Positions 1 to 5,636 of a stretch of 6,075 nt of DNA are shown one piece after another. The stretch's first letter is position 1, and the number at the start of each line of letters is the position of its first letter. Below the pieces are notes generated by a model that saw nothing but the letters and a program-made list of their open reading frames with translations, was not told where the DNA came from and did no database searches. This DNA comes from JAZQHR01 sp045540815 (lineage in GTDB: Bacteria > Bacillota > Clostridia > UMGS1810), in contig JAZQHY010000021.1 in the NCBI GenBank assembly GCA_045540815.1, positions 1 to 6,075 on the forward strand. Direction: 5' to 3'. Position numbers and translations under genes: made by a program.

Positions 1-160
1 GAAAGGCTCGGACACTCGGCGCTTAGATATCACGCCTCGTTGCTCTCCGCTATCCCTCAAAAATCCACGCACTCTCTCGCCCTCCTTTGTTTACTAACGT
101 AAACGCAGTTGGTCGGGTTCGTGCTTGATTTTGTGAGGGCTGCGAGCCTCGGCGCTTAAG
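1..160. repeat. Intergenic repeat, copy A (left arm of an inverted pair; runs off the left edge)
   Basis: Positions 1-122 are the reverse complement of 5364-5484, with about 12 mismatches and one gap by hand count (roughly 90% identity). The core TAAGCGCCGA, read on the minus strand, occurs at 149-158 and again at 16-25, both in the same orientation. A hairpin with stem GTTTAC/GTAAAC and a 4-nt loop lies at 89-104. The inner edge touches the stop codon of the DUF4340 gene at 161-163 with no spacer. Between the outer core and the matching block there are only 26 nt here (123-148), against 119 nt in copy B. The left end is cut by the window, so full length is unknown. It looks like a dispersed non-coding repeat family, but no transposase or target duplication is visible. 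Confidence 0.85.
89..104. other. Hairpin in repeat copy A (6-bp stem, 4-nt loop)
   Basis: GTTTAC at 89-94 pairs with GTAAAC at 99-104 around the loop TAAC. The equivalent hairpin in copy B (5382-5396) has the same stem and a different, 3-nt loop. There is no T-run after it on either strand, so it is not a canonical intrinsic terminator, although it lies about 60 nt past the end of the DUF4340 gene and could slow transcription or act on RNA stability. Confidence 0.55.
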
Positions 161-1885
161 TTAGAAACTTCCTACTGTTTTGCCTGCGATGAGGTCCTGT
201 ACGCTCTGGGAGAACTTTGTGCAGTAGCTCTTGTATACAAGGCAGATTGTTTCGCCGTTAAGTGTTGCGATGTACTTTGTGTTTCCTGTTGGATAAACCT
301 TAATCACATCGTTTGCTCTGCCTGTTGAGTAGGAAAGCTCAAGTGTCAAAACAGGAGTTCCAGAGCCGTTTGTGGTAGCTTTTCCTGCATTTTGCATATT
401 GCAGATATTGTTGTAGAAAACGTGGAAGTTGTCTTCGTCAAGGCGCTTGTCTTTGTAGTAAGCGGTGGTTGACTCGACTTCTTCTGTCACACCGTCGGTG
501 TTTTCGACTGTATCGGTGAAAGTTTCAACCTTCAGGTCGTAGCTTCCTGATGCATCAGTAACCTTGATGTTTGTAAGACTACTGAAGTTCGGGTTGATTA
601 CTGTATCAGGGCGGAGCTTGTCGAATGTTGTGTAAACCCAAGGAACGTACTCTGCCTTAATCTTGTAGATGATGTTTGAATCAGCGATGAGATAAACGTA
701 GTCGTCCTTTGGAGTGCTTGCTTTGATGTTTACGGTTGTGTCGGGATAAATCGCTTTTACACTAGCGTAAGGTGAGCTTAGTCCGTACTGTGAAAGCTGG
801 GCTGAGCTTGGATTTACGCACATAACTTCTTCTGCATAAAGTCCGCGTATTGCGCCTGTGATGTTAGCGGCTTCAACCTCACTGATAAACATCTTTTTAG
901 GGCTTATCATCAAATATGATGAGTCGATAGCTTTGTCTTCGTTTGGTCTAAGCTCAATTTTTTCTCCGTAAGCAGAGCCTGAAAGAGTCAAAGCTTCAAA
1001 CTGAGCGTTGTCAGTTGTATCTGCGGAAGTGTTAACGCTGAGAGTAACAAGGTCTAAAACAGAGAACAACAATCCGTCAACTGCGTCAGTAGGCACAACG
1101 TAAACTGCCTTGCTGTCGCCGAACATCACGTATTCACCAAGCTGTGACGGAGCGCTGTCGCCTAAAATAATAGTTGAAGTTGTTCCGTCTGAAAAGGTTG
1201 TCTTTACTGTAGCGCGTGGATTGTCAAAGCCGTAATCCTTTGCGTTTTCGCCCACAGGGTCAGCAACACTTGAAAATTCAAGTGCTGCGACGTCGTTAGC
1301 GATAGTATCTGCGCCACCTGTTTGAAGCTCGATGTTCTCAAAGCCTACGAGAGTATAAATGGTAGCGTCGGTTTTTGTTTCACCTGTTTCTTCGTCAGTT
1401 GTAACAGGAGTCTCAGCTAAAACAGTGAAGGAACCTGACTTGTTTTCAACGTCAATCTGTTTGATGTCAGATGGGGTGTATTCAATGAGAGTGCCGTAGC
1501 TGTTGTTATCTACTTCGCCCTTTTCGTTTAAAACGAGGTTAGCCTGATGCTCGCCCTTCTCATCAACAACGAGGTTGATTTCAGTACCCGCGTCTAATTC
1601 TTTAGGCTCGGTGTCACTTGGAAGGAAGTTGAGCAGTAAAACAACTGCGACAATTAAAAGAACAACAGCGCTCGCAATTATTACCCATAAAGTGGATTTT
1701 GAGAGCTTTTTCTTATTTTTATCGCTGTTTTCTTCAGTTTTTTCATTTTTTTGTGAGTTTTCGTCACGTTCTAAAAAAGCTTTCAAAGCTTCGTTTTCAG
1801 TTTCAACTTCGGTTGCGGAAATACTTTCAGTAGCGGTGTTTTCCACAGTCTCTTGCAGGTTTTTTTCAGGAGTATTTTCAGCCAT
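161..1885 (-). CDS. DUF4340 domain membrane-anchored protein, last gene of the ABC operon
   Basis: This 574-aa protein has an acidic, low-complexity cytoplasmic head (residues 1-57), a lysine-rich stop (KNKKKLSK, 56-63) and a single membrane helix at about 65-87. The remaining ~485 residues should lie outside the membrane. Two DUF4340-like stretches are visible, starting at 217 (DYGFDNPRATVKTTFSDGTT) and at 366 (QYGLSSPYASVKAIYPDTTV). Both follow a YG-(F/L)-x2-P-x-A-x-V pattern, which suggests an internal duplication. Four cysteines (356, 495, 548, 555) lie in the outer domain. The ATG at 1883-1885 overlaps the previous stop by one base (TAATG) and is preceded by AAGGAGG at 1894-1900 with 8-nt spacing, which fixes the start. 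DUF4340 proteins often sit beside GldF/GldG-type ABC genes. Their biochemical role is not established; a substrate-binding or structural partner of the GldG-like protein is an inference. Confidence 0.9.
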   Translation of the reverse strand: MAENTPEKNLQETVENTATESISATEVETENEALKAFLERDENSQKNEKTEENSDKNKKKLSKSTLWVIIASAVVLLIVAVVLLLNFLPSDTEPKELDAGTEINLVVDEKGEHQANLVLNEKGEVDNNSYGTLIEYTPSDIKQIDVENKSGSFTVLAETPVTTDEETGETKTDATIYTLVGFENIELQTGGADTIANDVAALEFSSVADPVGENAKDYGFDNPRATVKTTFSDGTTSTIILGDSAPSQLGEYVMFGDSKAVYVVPTDAVDGLLFSVLDLVTLSVNTSADTTDNAQFEALTLSGSAYGEKIELRPNEDKAIDSSYLMISPKKMFISEVEAANITGAIRGLYAEEVMCVNPSSAQLSQYGLSSPYASVKAIYPDTTVNIKASTPKDDYVYLIADSNIIYKIKAEYVPWVYTTFDKLRPDTVINPNFSSLTNIKVTDASGSYDLKVETFTDTVENTDGVTEEVESTTAYYKDKRLDEDNFHVFYNNICNMQNAGKATTNGSGTPVLTLELSYSTGRANDVIKVYPTGNTKYIATLNGETICLVYKSYCTKFSQSVQDLIAGKTVGSF

Positions 1886-3432
1886 TATTTGTGCCTCCTT
1901 CTAAGCCACATTACAACGCCTAAAATTACAACAGCAACCGGAATGAGGTATCTGAAGATTATTGCAAGCAGGGTAGTTGTGAAAGTTGAAGTAATACCAA
2001 GTTCTGCCGAATCCAGAGTTTTACCTTCTACTGTGATGGTAGCGTTGTCGCGGTCAGCGATGGTGTTGAAGAGATTGATGATATATGCACTGTTGTTGAA
2101 GTTGGTAGCGGAAAGTGCTGTCTCGGAGAAAGCTTCGTAAGAGCCGAAAACGATAACATTTGAACTCTTTGTGTTGTCTTCGTTGCCCGATGTTGAGATA
2201 GCCGCACCGATGAGCTTTTGAGGCTCTTCTTCGTTGTAATCCCAGTTTTCGTCTGCATCAAGTGGCATCTGCACAGCGCTTGTTGATGTTGAAAGCAGAG
2301 AAGTTACGTTTGGATTGATGAGTTCAATCGGCATAGTGTACATCATAACAACAGGGATTGAGGTATCTTTGATGCCTGATGAGAACTCTGTGTCATCGTA
2401 GTTGAAGATAGAAATGAGGTTTGGCTGCATGGAGTTTGTCATATACTGGGTGTCTGTTTCATAAACCAGACTCTTGTTTATTGCCATACCCCATTCTTCT
2501 AAAAGTGTGTCGATGTTTGGAGTTTCACTTTGAACCATGTCGTTAGGAATGTAAATCACGGTGTGACCATAGTTGCCCTCGTTGTAAAGCCAGTTTACGA
2601 GTGTGTCGTAAGTGTCTTTATCGATATCTGTGGTAGGGGCGTAGATTATCACAAACTGTGAGTCGTCCTTGATTTCACCGTTTAAGAGGTTGACTGTCTC
2701 AACGGAGTAAGCGTTGTTTGAAAGAAGTGAGACAAGCGGTGTTGCTTCAAGCTCGCCGTGACCTGTGAGAACTGTCACACCGACTTTTTCTTCAGTTGTA
2801 ACGTTTAAGATTGCAGTAAGGAGAGCCTGCTCGAGGTTCTGACCCTCGGCAACATACTCGCCGTAGTATGAGAGATACTCCTCGTTGTAGGTGAACACGT
2901 CCTCGCTTGAAACAGCGATGTAATCGTCGCCGTGACAAACAAGCATAAGATAAGAAGCGCCCGACCAGTTAACATCTGGATACTTCGATGTGAAGGTTGG
3001 GTTTTTGGTGAGATTAACGTACTCTAGATTGAAGTGAGTTGACTCTCTTTCAAAAGCATGTAAGAGCTTGTTAACCTGAACGTTGTACTCACCCTGAGAT
3101 TCGAGCTGTTTTTCTTCCATCAAAACGTAAACGTCGACATCTTTTTCGAGCTGTTTCATAAACTCGACTGACGGAGTAGTCAGCTCGTAAACGTCGTTTT
3201 GGGTAAGGTCAGCGCTTAAAACAGGGAAGCGGTTAGTCAGCATTGTAGCGACAATGTTCAGACCGACAACAATAGCGATGAAAAGTACGGTTAAAACGAT
3301 TGAGATTGTACCGCGTTTTGCGTTGCGGGATTTAAGAAAAGCGCCGATTTTCGACGGCTTTTTAGCTTTCTTTACCTCTTTGATTTCTGTATCCGTGCTA
3401 AGGATTTTATCCATTTCTTTGTTGTTTTTCAT
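1885..3432 (-). CDS. GldG-like ABC transporter auxiliary protein
   Basis: This 515-aa protein matches the GldG / ABC-type auxiliary family (ABC_transp_aux type). A basic cytoplasmic head (1-42) precedes a first membrane helix at about 43-64. The family-typical DLTQNDVYELT follows at 75-85, then a large extracytoplasmic domain containing TGHGE at 223-227, a conserved motif in these proteins. A C-terminal helix at about 484-509 ends in RRRHK, so both ends should be cytoplasmic. The ATG at 3430-3432 has AAGGAGGT at 3441-3448 with 8-nt spacing; this site overlaps the permease stop codon, leaving 14 nt between the genes. In Bacteroidetes, GldG works with GldA and GldF in gliding motility. In Firmicutes the homologues have no settled role, so the gld symbol is not assigned. 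The gene is full length with no sign of damage. Confidence 0.9.
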   Translation of the reverse strand: MKNNKEMDKILSTDTEIKEVKKAKKPSKIGAFLKSRNAKRGTISIVLTVLFIAIVVGLNIVATMLTNRFPVLSADLTQNDVYELTTPSVEFMKQLEKDVDVYVLMEEKQLESQGEYNVQVNKLLHAFERESTHFNLEYVNLTKNPTFTSKYPDVNWSGASYLMLVCHGDDYIAVSSEDVFTYNEEYLSYYGEYVAEGQNLEQALLTAILNVTTEEKVGVTVLTGHGELEATPLVSLLSNNAYSVETVNLLNGEIKDDSQFVIIYAPTTDIDKDTYDTLVNWLYNEGNYGHTVIYIPNDMVQSETPNIDTLLEEWGMAINKSLVYETDTQYMTNSMQPNLISIFNYDDTEFSSGIKDTSIPVVMMYTMPIELINPNVTSLLSTSTSAVQMPLDADENWDYNEEEPQKLIGAAISTSGNEDNTKSSNVIVFGSYEAFSETALSATNFNNSAYIINLFNTIADRDNATITVEGKTLDSAELGITSTFTTTLLAIIFRYLIPVAVVILGVVMWLRRRHK

Positions 3433-3446
3433 AGCCTTACACCTCC

Positions 3447-4151
3447 TTAGCTCCAGCGTTTTTTCTCAAATACGCGGATTGTCAGGAAGATGAAAATAGC
3501 AATTACGCTTAAGAAAAATACCACGTTTGAGAAATTCAAAATGCCGTATGTAAAGTTGTTGAAGTTAGTGTTAAATGACACCATACTCAAAATATTGATT
3601 AAAAACTGTGACTGAGTGAGGCTAGCTAGCGAGTCAATCATATAGATGAAAAGTCCCACAGCAATGCCCACAATAGCGGCGATAACCTGACTTTCGGTGA
3701 GCGCTGAAACGAAAATGTCGATAGCAATCAGCGAGCCACCTAAAAGGAGCATACCAAGTATCGTACACAAAATAACTGCCCAGTCAGGGGTTGTGAAGAA
3801 ACAGATTACCAGTGTGTATAAAAGGAAAATTGATACACACAGAGCGTAGAGGGTAAACGCGCCCAAGAACTTGCCCATTACAACCTCGAAAAGGTTAATC
3901 GGAGCGGTGAGTAACGCTTGGTCGGTTTTTTGACGCTTTTCCTCAGAAAACGACTTCATCGTAATAATCGGAATGAGGAAAAGGATAATCATAAACATAT
4001 TTGCAAATACAGGAGTCAGCGATGCTGTACCGTAATACAGGCAGTAAAGGTAAAAATACATACCTGAGAAGAAGTAGAAAACAGCTAAAACGATGTAACC
4101 GATTGCGCTGTTGAAGTACGCTGAAAGCTCACGTTTTAAAATAGCCAGCAT
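3447..4151 (-). CDS. ABC-2 type permease, GldF-like
   Basis: This 234-aa, strongly hydrophobic protein has about six membrane helices (roughly 17-38, 48-65, 97-118, 126-150, 155-173 and 207-226). Between helices 2 and 3 lies the cytoplasmic segment MKSFSEEKRQKTDQALLTAP (65-84). It matches the (A/S)EE-(K/R)-R-x-G/T-x2-LLT-P signature typical of GldF and NosY-like ABC-2 permeases and probably forms the coupling contact with the ATPase. The size is usual for a single-subunit half permease, so the working channel is likely a homodimer. Its ATG (4149-4151) overlaps the ATPase stop codon by one base (TAATG), and AAAAGGAGG at 4161-4169 lies inside the end of the ATPase gene, 9 nt from the start. The substrate is unknown; export or mechanical work on the envelope is inferred from the family. 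Confidence 0.93.
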   Translation of the reverse strand: MLAILKRELSAYFNSAIGYIVLAVFYFFSGMYFYLYCLYYGTASLTPVFANMFMIILFLIPIITMKSFSEEKRQKTDQALLTAPINLFEVVMGKFLGAFTLYALCVSIFLLYTLVICFFTTPDWAVILCTILGMLLLGGSLIAIDIFVSALTESQVIAAIVGIAVGLFIYMIDSLASLTQSQFLINILSMVSFNTNFNNFTYGILNFSNVVFFLSVIAIFIFLTIRVFEKKRWS

Positions 4152-5092
4152 TAGTTACTACCTCCTTTTGTTCTCTGGTTCTGTGAAGTGAGCTGTAAGA
4201 AGCTCTCTTCTAAAGTGAGACCGCCACTCTTCATTTCTAAGATTACACAGCCTGCTTTAACTAAGGCGCTGAATACGCCTTTTCTTATATCAACAGTGTT
4301 GTCGAAGTCAACAGCGTAGCGGTTAGTACCGATAGAGCTGACCTTTTTAACACCGTAAACATCATTTAGAGCGGTTGAAACAGCGGACGCACTGCCCTCA
4401 ACCTCTAAAAGGAGCTGTCCCTGTCCTGAAAGAACTGTGGAAAGCTCGTTAGTTTTAGCGTCAGCAACAATACTGCCGTTTGAAATAACAATGATTCTGT
4501 CGCAGATTGCGGACACTTCAGACAAAACGTGTGATGAGAAGATTACAGTGTGTTTTTTACCAAGACCCTTGATGAGTGTGCGGATTTCGATAATCTGCTT
4601 AGGGTCAAGACCAACAGTAGGCTCGTCTAGAATAAGCACAGGCGGATTGCCAAGTAAAGCCTGAGCAAAGCCGACACGCTGTTTGTAACCTTTGGAGAGG
4701 TTTTTAATCAGACGGTCTTTTACGTCGGAAATTTTCACAACAGCCATAACTTCGTCAATATGCTCAGATTTTGGAAGCTTGACCTTTTTGATGTCATACA
4801 TAAACTCAAGGTAAGCCTTAACCGTCATATCCGGATAAAGCGGAGGGATTTCAGGAAGATAGCCGATTTTAGCCTTGGTTTCCTTTGGATTTTCGAGTAT
4901 TTCAGAACCATCAACAGTAACGGTGCCTGATGAGGAAGAGAGATAACCTGTGATGATATTCATCGTGGTACTCTTACCCGCGCCGTTAGGTCCTAAAAAG
5001 CCTAAGACCTCACCGCTGTTGACAGTAAAACTGATGTCGTTTACAGCCTTGATGTCGCCGTAAACCTTAGTCAGGTTTTTAACTTCAACCAT
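4151..5092 (-). CDS. ABC transporter ATP-binding protein (CcmA/GldA-like)
   Basis: This 313-aa cytoplasmic ATPase should energise the permease encoded next to it. All the motifs are present: Walker A GPNGAGKST (34-42), signature LSKGYKQRV (132-140), Walker B VLILDEP (152-158), D-loop GLDP (161-164) and switch histidine H188 in SSHVL. The Q-loop position reads YLPEIPPLY (78-86), with E81 where classic ABC proteins have glutamine; this is common in the GldA/CcmA branch and is not damage. After the ~220-residue nucleotide-binding domain comes a C-terminal extension (about 221-313) like the regulatory tail of ABC-2 export ATPases. The start is ATG at 5090-5092, with AAAGGAG at 5101-5107 and 8-nt spacing. 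It is the first gene of the operon. The family is certain; the transported substrate is not. Confidence 0.95.
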   Translation of the reverse strand: MVEVKNLTKVYGDIKAVNDISFTVNSGEVLGFLGPNGAGKSTTMNIITGYLSSSSGTVTVDGSEILENPKETKAKIGYLPEIPPLYPDMTVKAYLEFMYDIKKVKLPKSEHIDEVMAVVKISDVKDRLIKNLSKGYKQRVGFAQALLGNPPVLILDEPTVGLDPKQIIEIRTLIKGLGKKHTVIFSSHVLSEVSAICDRIIVISNGSIVADAKTNELSTVLSGQGQLLLEVEGSASAVSTALNDVYGVKKVSSIGTNRYAVDFDNTVDIRKGVFSALVKAGCVILEMKSGGLTLEESFLQLTSQNQRTKGGSN

Positions 5093-5139
5093 AGTTTTTA
5101 CTCCTTTATGTTATTCTTCAAGCACTACGCGAAAATGCG

Positions 5140-5178
5140 TATATATGTACATACTAATAATACTACAAAAATCGTAAA
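5140..5178 (-). promoter_or_regulatory. Candidate promoter region of the ABC operon
   Basis: The 140 nt between the ATPase start and repeat copy B are A+T-rich and contain two weak sigma-A-like options on the minus strand. One is TTGTAG (5163-5168), a 17-nt spacer and TATATA (5140-5145). The other is TTTACG (5173-5178), a 16-nt spacer and TAGTAT (5151-5156). A perfect 10-bp palindrome, TATGTACATA (5144-5153), overlaps the -10 region and could be a regulator site. A short TACGC/GCGTA stem (5126-5141) lies just downstream. None matches the consensus well. The location is expected because this is the only untranslated gap before four closely packed genes. Confidence 0.35.
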
Positions 5179-5328
5179 TAATAAAGCGTTTTAATGTAAT
5201 GTTAATAAATTTTCAGATGCCTGTCACATTAGCTTAAGCGCCGATCACCGTAGCCACGTCGTCACAAAGCCTTTCGATTCCGATTGTGCTAATCGCAAAT
5301 TCTCCATCTTTCGACTTGCTCCTCCTCT

Positions 5329-5351
5329 CCCCAAAATCACAGATTTCGGGG
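5329..5351. other. Stem-loop within repeat copy B only
   Basis: CCCC at 5329-5332 pairs with GGGG at 5348-5351, and AAATC (5334-5338) pairs with GATTT (5342-5346). There is one A-C mismatch and an ACA loop, giving a stem of about ten positions. No T-run follows, so a terminator call is not justified. It lies in the part of copy B that copy A lacks. Confidence 0.5.
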
Positions 5352-5381
5352 ACCCCGTCTATAACGAACCCGACCAACTGC

Positions 5382-5396
5382 GTTTACAAAGTAAAC
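5382..5396. other. Hairpin in repeat copy B (6-bp stem, 3-nt loop)
   Basis: GTTTAC (5382-5387) and GTAAAC (5391-5396) form the same stem as in copy A at 89-104, with an AAA loop in place of four bases. An unchanged stem with a changed loop is what selection on a folded form would leave, though two copies are weak evidence. Confidence 0.55.
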
Positions 5397-5551
5397 AAAG
5401 GAGGGCGAGAGAGTGCGTGGATTTTTGAGGAACAGCGGAGGTGAGCGAGGCGTGATAGTTAAGCGCCGAGTGTCCGAGCTTGTCGTCTCCTACGGGAATG
5501 TAGGTGCAGAAATGGTGGAAAAATAAAATTAATAAAAAATTTACGTCAGAA

Positions 5552-5573
5552 AATTGCATAAAAGTATGCAATT
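5552..5573. promoter_or_regulatory. Perfect 9-bp inverted repeat upstream of the replication gene
   Basis: AATTGCATA (5552-5560) and TATGCAATT (5565-5573) are exact reverse complements around AAAG. The site ends 63 nt before the start of the replication gene, in an A+T-rich intergenic stretch (5485-5636). It may be an operator, an initiator-binding site or an RNA hairpin. The TTTTTT run at 5581-5586 comes too late after the stem, with CCCG between, for a normal terminator. No convincing -35/-10 pair was found here. A smaller CCTAC/GTAGG inverted repeat lies at 5489-5504. Confidence 0.5.
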
Positions 5574-5636
5574 AATCCCGTTTTTTCGCCTATAAGTGAG
5601 AGGGTATTTACCCGAAACTAAGAAAGGCGGGATGAA

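Larger units (their letters stand above)
5233..5484. repeat. Intergenic repeat, copy B (right arm of the inverted pair)
   Basis: The part 5364-5484 is an inverted match to 1-122, at roughly 90% identity by hand count. The core TAAGCGCCGA occurs at 5235-5244, near the inner edge, and again at 5460-5469, both reading in the plus direction. Copy A has the same two cores in mirror orientation. Between the inner core and the matching block, copy B holds 119 nt (5245-5363), including a hairpin at 5329-5351, where copy A has only 26 nt. The copies are therefore modular or one has lost sequence. Open frames crossing this segment look spurious. Identical elements elsewhere in the genome are expected if this is a dispersed repeat family. 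Confidence 0.85.

Noticed and set aside
123..158. Possible terminator after the DUF4340 gene (GAGG-CT/AG-CCTC stem at about 135-150, read on the minus strand)
   Set aside because: The stem is short with a bulge and is followed by ACAAAATC and no T-run, so an intrinsic terminator cannot be claimed.
1575..2140. Open frames on the plus strand (1575-1904 and 1853-2140)
   Set aside because: They lie opposite well-supported genes, lack good ribosome binding sites and have protein composition typical of antisense frames.
2028..2261. Short minus-strand open frame in another phase of the GldG-like gene
   Set aside because: It is nested fully within a gene with clear family motifs; its Thr/Ser-rich translation is an out-of-frame product.
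3254..3493. Plus-strand open frame across the GldG-like start and permease end
   Set aside because: It is antisense to the start regions and ribosome binding sites of real genes and shows no recognisable protein.
4437..4664. Plus-strand open frame opposite the ATPase
   Set aside because: It mirrors the conserved Walker B and signature region on the other strand and has no independent support.
4151..5092. E81 in the Q-loop as a sign of an inactive ATPase
   Set aside because: Glutamate at this place (YLPE) is common in the GldA/CcmA branch, and every other catalytic motif is intact.
5553..5586. Palindrome plus T-run as an intrinsic terminator
   Set aside because: The stem is A+T-rich and the six Ts begin eight bases after the stem, with CCCG between. 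No upstream plus-strand gene needs ending here.
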